DNA of 64,000 bases from Homalodisca vitripennis (GCF_021130785.1 NC_060208.1:52243501-52307500), one strand, 5' to 3'; shown: positions 1 through 17,285, counted from the stretch's first letter. Notes: generated by a model from the letters alone, not told the origin. Numbers and translations: made by a program.

Positions 1-561
1 AATGCTATAACGCTGCTGAAACTTATGCTCAATTGTTACGTTGGGTTTTACATGTGCCCATGAATGTTGGTTTCGTAAACTTTTGATACCATCATGAGTG
101 AACTGTGACTAATCCGCAAATAAAATATACATAAAGAGTCGATAACGAGTGAGTAACCAAATGCAATACTCCAAGCGATGGGCATTGTCTCCTGGATGTA
201 AAAGCTGCATTCTTTCTTTATGGAAGGGCTAGAGCTTATTATTGAGTGTTCTTCATGCTTTACTTTGCGTAACTCTCAACCGTTTAAAAATACATCTCGT
301 ACCAACTCCTGGACTATGTTAAACGGCAACAAAAATGTTTTCATTTACAATAACATCATGTTAGCGCCACATCAATAGAGCGGTCACACTGCGACTTTGC
401 GCTATGTAGTGACGGATCCCATTTTCCGTAATGTATGGAAGCACTTGGAATTCTGCGGTAAGGGCAACGTTGTCTGTATTCTTTAACAGCACCCGTAGCA
501 CTGCCTCCCCATAAATAAACACCATTACCGCGTAATCTTCACTTGTATATAAGTGTGACAT
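1..561 (-). pseudogene. Decayed DUF4817/DDE transposase (mariner-like), cut by window edge
   Basis: This is a broken transposase of the arthropod family that joins an N-terminal DUF4817 helix-turn-helix to a DDE catalytic domain. Reading leftward from 561, the protein starts MSHLYTSEDYAVMVFIYGEA, a typical DUF4817 start. The match then continues in another frame (AVKEYRQRCPYRRIPSAS), so there is a frameshift just after YGEA near position 500. Further on, one frame reads PFHKERMQLLHPGD (HPGD at 187-198), then ILFAD, a stop, SQFTHDGI and NQHSWAHVKP. This is the usual run-up to and surroundings of the first catalytic aspartate (codon 112-114). The codon after that aspartate, normally Glu, is TAG (109-111), and a second TAG lies at 229-231. 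The frame is still open at base 1, so the rest of the DDE domain is outside the window. The copy is inactive. Family assignment rests on motif recognition and is strong. Confidence 0.85.
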
Positions 562-1529
562 TACTACTCCAATAATTTAATAATTACTACGGACAAAATA
601 TTTATTTCAAGGATTGAAACTCTATTACTATGAACAAAATAATACGTAATGGATTGAAACTCATTATTTAACTCTCAAGATATTTGAATTCAAACCATAA
701 CATTGTTGAACAGCTGCTTATTGTACTGCCAAAACACGAAATAAAAATGTTCCACAGAAAATTATTCTGTTTTTAAACCACATTAAATAAAGCCGTACAT
801 AATGTCAGCAGAACACGAAAATGCGCTGCTAAACTCAATCTCCTCTATGAAATAAAGTTTCATGAATTTAAATTTAATTTGTTTAATATGTAATTAATAA
901 ACTTATTCTCAGTCAAATGTAAAAAGACGTGTTGTAATGTTATAAATAAAACTTAATTTAATCAAACACCTATTCACTTTCCGCTTGGTACAGAATAAAA
1001 TTTCTACAAGTTTTATTAGTAATATTGATCTGTTTTTTGGTGAAGTAATAAAGTTATTGTTGCTAAAAGATGGGAAAATGGGTTTTTTCACTCCATTTTT
1101 TTAGTATTTCACACTGGTATTTTTCAAAAACTATTTAACTTACCGTTCTGGCACCTATTTTATTCAATTTATTTGGCAAAAAAATCTATTGGATTCGCCT
1201 CTTAATCTACCTTACAAGAAGTTACCTCCCTTTTCATGGTGAGCTAAACATTCATTTCCGAACCCATGTGTATAACTTCTTACTCTATTTTTACAATGTA
1301 GAATAAGTTTTCAAAGTTTCTGCATATCGTCGTGAATCACCCTGTATCTCTTTAAAAGCTTTTCTTAAACTATTAAAAAGACTTGTGTTGCCTCAACGGT
1401 ATATTGAGTAAAAAAATTAAAAATTAATTATTTTGTAAACTTAAAGAAGATAAATTATCGTTTATTAAAAGTTATTTAAATTAGCGGGCAGTTTAAATAA
1501 CAATTTTAAAACACCACTTTTCTTTTTTG
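562..1529. other. A+T-rich stretch without a gene
   Basis: No coding signal is seen. A 12-base direct repeat, GGATTGAAACTC, occurs at 611-622 and 651-662. At 1,334-1,347 the minus strand reads ATACAGGGTGATTC. ACAGGGTG-type motifs are common in dispersed insect repeats, so this may be a repeat relic. The DUF4817 element presumably begins somewhere in the right-hand flank of its start codon, but no terminal inverted repeat was recognised. Confidence 0.4.
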
Positions 1530-1813
1530 ACACTAGAGTTTTGGTCGTGAGGTAAAAATGTGGAAACTTTTCTCTTACTTTCTATTCGAAGAATGGTTGT
1601 TATATTCTGCTGAAAATAGTCTCAGTAGCCAATCACTCACACAAAGATAGTATGCCCATCATAATATATTATCTTTTGGAGAACTAATAAACTACCTCGG
1701 TAAAATACCTATTCACCTTATATTGAAAAGAGTGGTTATTTGACGGGTTTGAAGTGGAAAAGCGGCCTCAAGTCTTTTCCACTCCTCTCTCCTCTCATCC
1801 TCTTCTCTCTTAG

Positions 1814-1884
1814 AGCGTTCAAATATACAACTGCTACAGGTCGATAAGAAATAACGAGAGACTTGAAAAGATGGAACCTCAACA
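1814..1884 (+). CDS. Candidate 5' exon with start codon (MEPQ...)
   Basis: A long pyrimidine tract (1,776-1,810) ends in TAG at 1,811-1,813, a good splice acceptor. It is followed by 71 bases that end at a strong donor, GTAAGT (1,885-1,890). The only start codon is at 1,871 in good context (AAAAGATGG). It gives M-E-P-Q plus two bases of a split codon, so this would be a mostly untranslated exon that delivers the start codon. The same pyrimidine tract could instead mark a transcription start. No downstream exon that continues the frame was found, so the gene is unknown. The segment lies in the part of repeat copy 1 that is absent from copy 2. The splice geometry is seen directly; that it is used is inference. 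Confidence 0.3.
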
Positions 1885-2346
1885 GTAAGTACATATCTAG
1901 GATATTACTTATTGAAGCATCTAGTTCAATGACGAATAGGGTTTAGTTTTTTCATTATAAATTGCAATTTTATTTTACCACCTTACACAACAAATGGGTT
2001 TTCGGTACTATTACTGTAGTATAATATAATTGTTTTAGTTAAAACTATTTACATATAAAATGTAATATTTTGTAGTTACAAAGGTTAAAATAGTTGTTCA
2101 AAACAATACTTTTCATTTAGTTACATTGATTTTAATTCATAGGATTTATTTATTAATTCGTAGCATATTTTATCAATGCTAGATCGTTTTTTCATACAAT
2201 ACGTTTACCCTCATTCTGACGTTAACTGGAAAAATTTTAATAACCTTATTCATTAAGTGAATAGTCCATAAGTACAAATACATGTTTTTGGAGAGTAAAT
2301 GCTGTATATGAATACATTTCTATAATTTATGTATGTTTGATTAGTG

Positions 2347-2369
2347 TATATATATATATATATATATAG

Positions 2370-2402
<33 letters not shown>
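2347..2402. repeat. (TA)n microsatellite, interrupted
   Basis: Two TA runs are separated by GCC around 2,369-2,371. Confidence 0.95.
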
Positions 2403-2404
<2 letters not shown>

Positions 2405-2776
2405 TACATATAAATACTTGTTATATATTTATATTACCAGTTTTTAGTAAACAATAAACAAACAGGTCAATGTAGGCAAATGCTATGAGATTCTGCCCCA
2501 TTGGACGTACAATTGGGAGCACCAAAAATAGGACTATATAATAAAAATGTATTCTAACCCGAGTACGACAGGGTAATACAGTGGATAAATACTGCTGATA
2601 TGTGTAAAATGAATCAGCGAAATACTGGGGATGATTATTAATAATATTAACAGCGAAAAAGTTCTCATTTGAAAACAACACTTTGTTTAGAAGGCAGATA
2701 ACGTGATTTAAAGTTACGCCAGCGTCCCAATAGGAAGAAAGGTAGACTCTGGAAGAAAGGTATATATATAGACCTT

Positions 2777-2981
<205 letters not shown>

Positions 2982-3339
2982 GTATGTCTGTCACTTTGTT
3001 CCCATATTAAACTTCTAGCAATGAGCCAACCAGACTTAACTCCCAAAAGAACTAAATTTTCTTTCATAGCTTTTTGTGTATGTGTTGTATACGAGCATGT
3101 GGCTATCTAAAGAACAGGGTATTGAAAACTTAAGTATTAACTGTACTATAACTACATCTGTAATTAATATTGTTATAATTACTTAATTACTATCAAAATT
3201 ATTATGAATAGAACAGCATTAACATTTTATAACATTATATAACATTAATATTTAATATTTTTATGTTATGGGTGGCCTCATTTTGAATCGTACAAATATT
3301 ATGCTAATCTTTCAATAATGAGATACTGTATTTTTTTGC

Positions 3340-3343
<4 letters not shown>

Positions 3344-3372
<29 letters not shown>
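3344..3372. repeat. (CA)n microsatellite
   Basis: Pure CA run inside repeat copy 1. It is absent at the matching place in copy 2, so it expanded after the copies separated. Confidence 0.95.
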
Positions 3373-3374
<2 letters not shown>

Positions 3375-4450
3375 TTAATAACTGTAATAATATTTTTTGT
3401 ATTATTATACTATTTTTAATAGTTTCCTTTGCATTGCAGCCGTATAAAACATTTTTAACAAGCACACTAAATCATTTTACAACGGCAGTCTATATGCATT
3501 TAAATGCAGTTAGTATAGAAGTCATAAAAATATTCCTTCCACTTTTTATTCGTTTCACTATTCCAACAAACAATCCAGGATTTATGGCGACCGTTTAATG
3601 AATCCTGAACGACTATAGGATACGTCACTATGTAGCTTACGTAACGACGATATGATTGACAACCCGAAGTTAGTTCAAAATAATGATCATCTATAGAAGT
3701 CGAGTCACGTAAAGTGAAATCCATTCTATTCGTTCCAACAAGTTACTGTAATATAATCAGTTAAATATTGGTCGATCGTCTTCTAAAGTCCTATTCACAC
3801 CAGTTTGAGATAAAGCGTTAAACTAAAACTTATAAGTGATATAACAACATTTATTATTAAACATATAACGTATTTTTATTTCTAAACATTTGGCTCCACA
3901 AATTTATAAGTGCATATTGCACCATAGGTTTTATAATGAAATAAAATTAAAATATACTTTCCTTCATGAGTCATGAAACTTTTTAACTAAAATTGGTTAG
4001 ATAAAGCCAGATATTCCTGACCTTTAGAAACAATGGCGCTATCTTGCGAACCATTATCAATCTCTTCTTATGTTCCAATTAATTTTAATTAGTTTAAACC
4101 CTTCTGTATTATAGTTACTTGCTAAAAACAACATCACAATATAATTTAATATTGCATAGTGTTCCCTTTCTTATTTAATATCAGCCATCTCGTCAAAAAT
4201 TGGTAATATTCCTGATGGGTATTTAACTTAATTAAAACAATGACTAATCGCAAGTTCATTTGTCGAATGGTTATACATATGCATTAAAAAGGTATCTGAA
4301 ATGTAACCGTTACTGGTTAATAAATTAATTCTTTAAGTATTTATCACAGACAAAATGGTTACATTTTAATTATTATTAATTTTACTCGCTTAAGGATTGT
4401 ATAAATTTGTACCATAAATTATTAAAAAATCTGTACAGCCTAATATTCCT

Positions 4451-7400
4451 ATGGAGTTTTATGTGCTGTACGACTTAATACAGTCAACCACATAAATATG
4501 ACTGTTTGGCTGGATACTGTGACTTTTCAATCATTTTATCTCGTTGGCTGGTAAAGGTATAAAAATTATTTAACTCTGGCCCTTGCAAGTTTGTCGGGCA
4601 AAAGTATATTATTTCGGGAAAGAATATTCTTTGATCTTTTCAATCATTCTTATATAATTTCTTTTCACCTAGTGCATCCTACGATCTATTTACGGTCTTC
4701 TAATAAATCATAAATCTATTTAAACCGAAATATAAGGTTGTGTACTTATATAATATATATAGTTGGCCCTCAGTTGCAATATTATAAAAGTAAACAATAG
4801 ACCATGCAGGCATAACTCAACTGAACTCAAACGAACACTAACACTTGACAAGTGACAGCAAGCGAACAACAGTAGCTACAGTGTTTAAACAGAAATATAT
4901 TTTAAAAATATAAAAATGTTGTTACATTGTTTGCATAATATATTTCATTTGGAATAAATTATTTTACTTACGCCATATTTACTTATTCGACCAGAATTTT
5001 ATCGAACAACTAACAAATTACTTTGAATAGTATCTATTATTTTCAAAATTAAAGTCATATAAACTGCAAATTTTCAAATGTAAAGGCTATTTCATAATAA
5101 TGAAACTGTGGGTAAGTGATGGAGTGCAAATAGATATCGCCTAGGTGGAAAGTGGTGACACACTTGAGAGGAATCAATTCTATAACTGCTGCAGTTGCCG
5201 GAGGGATCTTGGGGGTTAGTATACTCCTAGTGTTACAACTGGGTCACCTAACAGTCTAGTCGACTTCGCAACTAGAGCTGAATATACACTACTGCATATG
5301 GGCTACACAGTTAAACAGAACTTAGTTTCTATATTTATTATGAGTTACAAAGGAACAGTTTAACAATAAAAAATCTCTTATAAACTATTCAATTAAATAT
5401 TCTTTCGTAGAAATCATATTTAACTATACAGATCATATTAAAATCATTGGAATTAAACTCTTTTTACCTATAGCTATGTACATGTTAATGACTATTAATG
5501 TTTACTATAAAACCACTGCAGATGTTCTCGTTGCGGTCACATTGTTGTATTGACATGAAGTTTCACGCTTGTCTCGACCTGTTTCCGAACATTTATAAAA
5601 TCTGTAATAATCAGAGTTTCCGCACCCTAACTTTTCATCACTGCGCCATTTGAAATATTGATTTTTTTTTAAGAACATTACGTTCAACTCGTAAGTGAAC
5701 ATTTTTAAATTTCAATCTGGCTGCAGTATAGTAAGCAGCTACCATCACCTTTGAATCAGGGCACAAAAATATCGATTATACATACTTAAACTATCGAATA
5801 TAAAAACATTATATCTATAGTTATTTACAATTTAATTATTTCCCGCTCATTTTAATGAATTAAATATTGCTCAAAATTAATTTAAAGTAAAATCATTTGT
5901 ATGGTATTTGAGTAATGACGTGACCGACTTTACTACTACAGACGCCTGTAGTAACGGCTACAGATACAATGGTGATGCGTCATTTGTGTCACAAGCTGTC
6001 AGACGTGATTATTCTAAAAAATATTAAAAAGTAACTAAATATTGCATTTCTTTGTTTATTACATTTAAGAAGCACATAGACTGATTCATGTTTTTTTCTT
6101 TATAAAATAATTACTTTATTACTTGAAAAAAGTAATTTGAAGTACCTATAACGTAATTACATTCAATATTTTGGTTTCGGTAGTTTAGATAGTAAAATTT
6201 ATTGATGATTACATTGTAGTGGCCGCATATTATAAAGTGGCCTCCAATCTATAACTATCTCCAATCTATCTGTAGACTGTTGGGTTTAGACGAGTATTAT
6301 CAAAATCAAGTAGTCCTCACTTAAAAATAAAAATAGTGACATCATTTTCAACTTAGTTCTTATGTAAACGACACAACAATGAATTTTGTAAAGCCACAAA
6401 AAGTTCAGATGTACTGATGGCCTAAATATTACTTGTTGACGAATTCGAATAGTGTAGTTTGAATTCAAAACAATAACCATTTAATCACCGATTTTCTACG
6501 AGTTCTGTTTTCTGGTTATGAAAACATGCGAAGAACTCGTTTTGCATGTATGGAATCATGTTTGTTCCAGTAACAATATTTTTTCATCCTTTTTTAATTA
6601 AATACAATAATTTGTAGAATGTATTGCAGTTTTTGCAGAGTTCTGAGGTTAGGTTACGAAATTTGAATATTGATTCTTTTTCGTATAGATATAGGTACCA
6701 TCTATGTACTATGAGAATATGTTTGCAAATTAATTGGAAATCACGTTTGAAGTTTTTGAAATTTTGTGATGAATCGTTTTTAGTAGCCATATCATAGACT
6801 CATTTAACTTGTTTGGTTAGTAGAATAGAAACTTGTTTCACTGTCATAATGGAATAGAACTTCACCAATTTATAAACTTATTGATTAAAAAGTTGAAGCA
6901 AACAAAGTTTGTAATACTACAATTTAACCCATTAATCCAGCATGTAGATTAGAACATTTAAATAGTTTCTAGTTGAGTTGTTATTGTGAGAAAAGGATTT
7001 GATTTATAACGAATGACAAGTTCTCCCAATGAATCGCCAAGGTTATCGCTTGTCAATTAAGTACTCTTAGAGTGTAAGCAGCTTCTTCGCTTTTGAAAAA
7101 CTGTGATTAACGCGAGGCGTCGATGCGAAACTCAGTCTCAAGACACTCTTCGCTCTACACTTGACCGCTTTAAGTAAACCTGCAGGTCTCCATAGGTCAA
7201 CATGAGGTGTGGGGATGAGTGATTGGGAGAGGTGAGGGGAGGTATTATTACAAGTCAATCTGTTCTTCTACTTTGTGGCGGAACGTAAAGACGTCTAGCT
7301 TTAATAATAGTTGTGGCTTAAAATCATTTTTGTTTTATTAAGGCTGTATTAAACGTAGTGCTATAATTTATTTCGAATAGTAATTCGTACGATAGGTAGG

Positions 7401-9143
7401 ACATAAACTGCCATAATTATTAACGTATAAATTTATTCCTTAAAGTGAAATCCTCGTTATTTTATTACTATAAAATTAAAAATAAAAATTATTAGAGCAA
7501 GCAAAGGTACGACCGACCTTTCTAGCATTTCACACCCATAATATATACTTTGTGTAATTAATTAAATTATATATTTCCATTCTATTTCTATTTCACTCCT
7601 CATGTTTTTTATTGGATGCAAAGGGCGATGGGGTACGCTTAACATAAGTTACCCGGAATCAGAATACGCAGTACTAAAATATATACTAATTAGTGCCATC
7701 CAAGTCGTTAGAAAATGATAAATCTATATTGATTGGAGAACCATCAAACTAATGTGTAAAGTATAGGCTTTCATATGTTAAAATATTTTAACTAAAATAA
7801 ATTACTTTTCCTATAAATATGAAAATAAAACTGTTTAAGGCTACGTGTTCTTCCGTAATTACACATAAATGTGTATTATTTGTTTCAATACATTTATAAA
7901 CTCTTGCTTGTAGTGAACAGAAAACCCAAGGCGAGTGTTGTTATTATGCTATATTCAACTACGAATAAATATTAATGTGTTCACTTGATAAAAATTATTT
8001 GTTCAAAAGGCAGAATTACACATTAGTTACGTTGTTGTCAAGAGTGATAACACTGATTTTTTTAATGGTTAGTGAGTTTAATGCAAACTGCACTACTTGA
8101 TTTTTTTTAAAGTAATAATTAAAGAATCTATCTGTAATTTTTTTGCCTTTTAGAAATTTATTTGTATGTTATTTATGTAAGAACCTTATGAATTGAAAAT
8201 GACGTCACTATTTAGATTTTTAAGTGCATAATATTTATTTTAAGATAACCTGTACCTAAGTTGTAGAAAGCAAAAGAGGAATAGATGGCACCATCTTATA
8301 GTATTTAAGATTTACTTAGAGTAGTAACTGTAGGGATAACATAATTTGAGCGAGTAAATTGATAATAAACTAAATTGTAAAGTAACTTATAGTTTTCCAC
8401 AAAATAGTTATTGTATGTTTGTAAAATTAATTTTGAAATTTGTCAAAATAACGTTATGCTATTTTTAAACGATGAAAAAACTAGAAGTATTTTAAGAAAA
8501 ATTAAGTATTATAGTAGAAGACACAGCGTGGTGGCAAATAAACTGTTTGTGAAGCACGTAGGCCTGTGATATACTATTTATTCTTCGCACGAGTATCGAA
8601 GATTTTTTTTCATCGGATAATACTGATTTTAACATTATTAATTAGGATATCTTACCATTATTCATAAATAATGAAGCCAAACGGCCAGACTTGCAATATG
8701 TCTTGTTATATAGTATAAGTAAATAGACACATAGAGAAGGTGTGAAAGACCTATACAATACTGCCACAACAGGAGTAGCAACTAATTTTCTAATACAAAT
8801 TTAAAGCTGGAATACATTTTATTTAAATACATTTACATTTTGGTATTTTTCGTTGAGTGTTGACATATCTGTCACAAACCAGTTCGTATTGATAACCAAA
8901 CACTTCAAATATTTATATATTTTTATGGCTAATAACCGTCTAAAATTATTACACAAAAATATTTAGTTTCGATGCTATAATAATGAAAAAACTACATATT
9001 TATATACTTTTATTATTAATTTAAAGTTATGTTTATGACATGTTACATAAATATTACATATATGATACTTTCGTAAAGTAAAAGGAGCAGAAGCAAGCCA
9101 CAATGTTTCATCCGTAAAGAAGTTTCAAACACTATTATTTAAT

Positions 9144-9146
<3 letters not shown>
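4451..9146. other. No gene recognised; A+T-rich with two less A+T-rich patches
   Basis: Most of this is featureless A+T-rich DNA. Patches near 5,100-5,300 and 5,510-5,700 are less A+T-rich, and the second has a 65-codon minus-strand frame with several cysteines. The patch at 7,010-7,270 is the richest in G+C. It is open for 63 codons on the minus strand (7,067-7,258) and has an inverted TGACAAG/CTTGTCA pair (7,015-7,056). None has splice signals or a motif I can name. They could be transposon relics or regulatory DNA. Confidence 0.3.

Positions 9147-9174
<28 letters not shown>
9147..9174. repeat. (AT)n microsatellite
   Basis: Uninterrupted AT run. Confidence 0.95.
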
Positions 9175-13079
<3,905 letters not shown>

Positions 13080-13085
<6 letters not shown>

Positions 13086-13215
13086 AGCCTCAACAGATCA
13101 AAGCCAGAGTCCCAGTGAAGGCTGCAGTGTGAAATCGTCCATAAAGCAAGGTATTTTGTCCGGCGAGAAATTGCCCACAAAGGCGACTTTTTGTGTGTAG
13201 TATTTCACTTGTGAT
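13080..13215 (-). other. Possible exon or gene relic sharing a motif with 17,907-18,000
   Basis: On the minus strand one frame reads about 44 residues to a stop: WDLRCRSQVKYYTQKV, then AFVGNFSPDKIPCFMDDFTL. The minus strand at 17,907-18,000 reads GDFLPDNTPYFPNDLTLKFS, with G-x-F-x-PD-x-x-P-x-F and a D-(F/L)-TL ending shared. The similarity is clearer in protein than in bases. It may be a repeated exon, a paralogous pair or a transposon fragment. No family was recognised and no splice sites are convincing. Confidence 0.3.
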
Positions 13216-15796
13216 CTACATCTAAGATCCCAGCATTACAGTTTTCTATAACTTAACATTTTGTGGAAATTATAAAACTGATAAGGTTTATTTTACATTT
13301 TTGAAGTAATAATTTTATTTACACAGTCAACAAATTATAGAATGGTTATATATTTATAAGTAGCTAGCTGCCATGTTATTACACACAATAGCATTTTTCG
13401 AGTTATTTCTTTTTTTAACAATATAAACTAAATAATATGTACACACTTTATATGTTTCGTACCTAATAGAAAAATGTGAAATACAAATAAAATGTCAGAC
13501 AATGTAATTGTGTTAAATGTTGTGTTGTTTTTTACTTTTCTTTAAATGCTTTTACTTTTCGAATCAATGTATCATACATGTTTAGTCAGCATTTAATACG
13601 AGTAGATATACATATTTTTTTGTCCTCAAATATGTCGAATAGAAACAAAAAGCAATCTTATTTTATTTACTCGGCTTCTAGAAAAGTAATTGCTTTTACT
13701 TTGAACAGATTGTCGTGTTAACATTTGTATTAGAGTAGCTTTCATTGAGCAACCACACAATTAATTCTTCGGCAAGACATGCTAGTCACATTACAAAAAT
13801 GTACTTATAGAAAAGTGTATTATGCATGTGGAGTGATATCCATACAATTCTAAACACTGTATATAAAATGAACAATGTAGGAGTACACCACATCACGAGC
13901 CTGGTATCAGGTTTCGCTGAGGTTCTATTCAAAATTTCAATTTTGTAGCTAATTTTAATCTTTAAATATCCTGCGGGCAGATAGACAGTCGTGTTTAAAA
14001 AATTATAAATCATCATAAGTATCCAATAAATAAACTTCCTTGCTGCGTAAATACCAAAATCTAAGGAACTGAAAAAATATTGTTATAACTAGCATTGATA
14101 ATGTGTATCTAATTTATTACTATTTAAAAACTTGATTAGCATCTTGCATGATTTTAAATGCTAATAGGTTTCCAAATATAATAGGAAACGAAGTATTTGG
14201 GTTAATCCTAAGGGAGGTGTGAAAGATAACAATAAATACTGGTGAATTAGTGGGAACATAACCTAAAACTAGCTTGTACTCAGTTTTAACACAATTATCC
14301 ACATAACCGAGTTAGTGCCCCACAATAGATGTCCTTCACGCGTAATATTAAATTTTCCTGAGGAAATTTATGGTTATTCAATTATATTCTTCCTATCACC
14401 AGAACTACTTCAGTCGTTGAAAGTCTAAATTTAAAGCAAAGGGCTGTTGACTCCAATTTTGAAACTAAATCCTGTAGTAATATGATAGTATATATATATA
14501 TATATATATAGTAGTATGTATATAGTATATATATATATATATACTATATACGCCCACCTATTCCTTCATGATCCGAATCAGGATATACGAATATGAGCTG
14601 CTGCAGAATGGAATGGAAGTTTAGGTTTAATACACTGAAATTTAAATATTTGTGCAGCTGTGTGAGACATAGTTTTTTTCATATGGTAGTAAAATAAATA
14701 TTATATGGAGAATACAGATAGCAGTAGAAACCAAGCTGTAAAGGAGTGATGACTAAGCAGAACTGGAGATGATTAAAGGAAAGTGTAGGGTACTTGGAGA
14801 GGACAAATATATCTGACGGCGAAGATCCTTTGACCTCTATTGAATAATTCAGGAAAGGAAGCAATATCAATCAATCTAGATCCTGGCGACATTTGGCAGC
14901 TCTGTGCCGGCATTTAAATCTGCTGCTTGAGAGGAAAACTAATTGAGTCTTGAATGTTAACGATTGGGCAACAAATATTTAGATTTTCAGTTAAATGTGA
15001 AAGTTTTCTAGTACATTTGTTTTGATGGAAAACAAAATCAAAATATTTACACTGGAAGATATCTTAAATTTATTAAATAATTGAATAAAAAAAAAATTAT
15101 ATCATTAAAGTCATTTTACTGCTTGAAACCTGCATCAAACAGTTGGCGCATTATGAAGAGTATCGTAATAGTAAAAATAAAATATTGCATGCATTCCATA
15201 TCCTTAATAATAAATATAGATGAAAGAATCGGCTATTTACATACTAAGCTATATATGTACTTAGCTTAGTATAGCTGACTCTTATACAGCTATATACATA
15301 TAGTATCAGCGTTATATCACCATACAGAGAACCCCTCTTGTACGAACGTGCCATCTCACCACAGGCTTTGGATTATCTCCGGAAATTCCATTACTTTTAT
15401 CATTATAAGCCTTTCCGCCTAGCGTCCATTGTCTCCCTTAACGAAACCCATTGTAATGTTCCTGGTGTGGCAAGAAAACCTGACATCTGACAAATATAAC
15501 ACTAAACACATTATAACAGCACAACCACCCGATTTTTACACAGTGTGTTTAGTGAAGGATTTCTTGGTAAGATCCATTTTATTATAACTAGCTAAAGCTT
15601 TTATTTTTGGGATGGATTTATTAAAACTTACATGCCTCAGTCATGTACTACATATTCTTGAGCGATTAATTCTTTTACTAACTATTGTCTTACAGGCTTG
15701 TCTTTCAGTACAACAAGGAATAGTTTTATAATGTTACATCCCACATTTACATATTTATCATCGCCAATTATTAAAAAAAATTGGTGAATAATATTT
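13216..15796. other. No gene recognised; small palindromes
   Basis: A TA-rich palindromic microsatellite lies at 14,487-14,552. The arms TACTAAGCTA (15,242-15,251) and TAGCTTAGTA (15,262-15,271) form a perfect 10-bp hairpin with a 10-base loop. A less A+T-rich patch at 14,700-14,940 has a 63-codon minus-strand frame without a recognisable motif and could be a transposon relic. Confidence 0.35.
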
Positions 15797-15802
15797 TTTA
15801 TT
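15797..15802 (-). terminator. Poly(A) signal AATAAA of the membrane-protein gene
   Basis: Canonical AATAAA on the minus strand, about 38 bases after the TGA at 15,841. The short distance suits a compact 3' UTR. In such A+T-rich sequence the hexamer also occurs by chance, so its position is the main support. Confidence 0.5.
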
Positions 15803-15840
15803 GCAAAAGCTATAAACAATGATTACTATATTACACATTC

Positions 15841-16331
15841 TCAGCCAGTCCGTGCTATAAATGTGGTTCCTATCAAAAATGCAATATCAATAATGGTAGA
15901 TAGTGAAGTATATTCCAAGGAGATAAGATACCAAAGGTTATCAGGATAATTATTACTGACGCCTGTATTTACGAGTCGACTGAGGTGTTTCTTGTCTGTG
16001 ACATCTTCCGCTGATAAACATTTCCGCGATGCTTTCACTACCAACTGTCCATTGTTGTATTTGGTCCGTTCATAGACGAGTATCGACGCAATTGTTAGAA
16101 AGGTCCAGCATACACCTAGGAAAATGTGGGAAGTATAAAAGTAATGTTTCTCTGGATCATTGTTTTTGTTCAACAGTAATACAAATGCTATCGGGAAACA
16201 CCAAAGATATACTATTATTATTAGTGCTACGATGTCATGATAAACCAGGTTTGTCAGAACTGTTGCCATCTGTATCTCATTGGAAACTTGGAAGTATATT
16301 TTGATAGTGACGTTTCTTATAATACCAAGAG
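15841..16331 (-). CDS. Terminal exon of an unidentified three-span membrane protein
   Basis: This is the best host coding candidate. An ATG at 16,269 opens 142 residues, but the same frame is open upstream to a likely splice acceptor: a pyrimidine/branch-like stretch ending TTGCAG, with the exon beginning at 16,331. Exonic residues before the Met include NVTIKIYFQVSNE, with an N-glycosylation sequon. Numbered from the Met, hydrophobic spans lie at about 14-33, 49-66 and 112-139; residues 67-111 form a polar, lysine-rich loop. The frame ends at TGA (15,841-15,843), and a poly(A) signal AATAAA follows on the same strand at 15,802-15,797. I do not recognise the family. Earlier exons would lie to the right and were not found; an intronless short gene starting at 16,269 is the alternative. 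An overlapping plus-strand frame is its shadow. Confidence 0.55.
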
Positions 16332-17042
16332 CTGCAACTCAATGTTAAAATTAGTTGATACGTAAAAAGATAATAATCATTTTTATTGTTGGTTTTATTT
16401 AAAAAATAAATATCCTTGTTGACAGAATTTTCTATTTTAGCTTTTAATAAACTGTATATTGTATCTTTAAACGAATAATAAAATAATCTGCACTGTACAA
16501 CTTGTGACATAACTTTTTACATAATTACTATATCTATCAATAAGTTAGCCGTACCAAGTAAACGTGTCAACTGATTTGAAAATAGGATACTCTCTTTAAA
16601 TATACATTACAAAATATTATTTTTGTAATATGATTCTGGTAATACGATATATGAGATATGTCATTTTTAACAGTTACAAATACCCCCAGTTATGTAACGG
16701 ATTCATTAATTGTTTTTTTTAATCCATTTCACTAGTTTAAATTAAAAGGCACGTTACAAGTTATTACAATACATCATGTTTTAGGTTTGATTTTTAAAAT
16801 AAAAACCATCTAGCCAAACCAATCACACTATCATAAATATATTTAATCGTCCTTATAGGGTGAGTGTCCCACACATTTGTTATAATCACAGTCAGGATGA
16901 TGGATACAAACGTAGATACGTACAATAATTTTAGAAATTGTGCTTTTGTGCCCTAAATAATAACACTATAATATTCAATATAATCTTGAGCTTGGTTATT
17001 TGGCTTAATATTTATAGAAAGGTTTTTCTTTATACGAAAAAG

Positions 17043-17096
<54 letters not shown>

Positions 17097-17285
17097 AAAA
17101 TATTCCAGGCGCACAATTTGCTATTTAAATGTTATAAAATTATAATAATGGTGTTATATTATTAGCATACACTCTTTTTCATTACAAACTTGTGTTTATG
17201 AAATACATATAATATTGTGTGTGTTCATAAAATATATTTTTGTAATATTTAATAGTTTTCATTTTATTCTTATAATATATTACGT
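16332..17285. other. Presumed intron or upstream flank with an (AT)n tract
   Basis: A pure AT run fills 17,045-17,094. On the minus strand this DNA lies just upstream of the membrane-protein exon and would be intron if that exon is spliced. A 77-codon minus frame (16,277-16,510) overlaps the exon out of frame and has no motif. No further exon was recognised. Confidence 0.4.

Noticed and set aside
611..662. GGATTGAAACTC twice, resembling the end of a CRISPR repeat
   Set aside because: Only two copies of 12 bases, no array, and the window is animal nuclear DNA.
3500..3724. 74-codon minus frame, partly conserved in copy 2
   Set aside because: Copy 2 has an in-frame stop after about 26 comparable codons and conservation continues outside the frame, so repeat homology explains it.
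16029..16304. 91-codon plus-strand frame
   Set aside because: Antisense shadow of the minus-strand membrane-protein exon, which has the hydrophobic pattern, acceptor and poly(A) signal.
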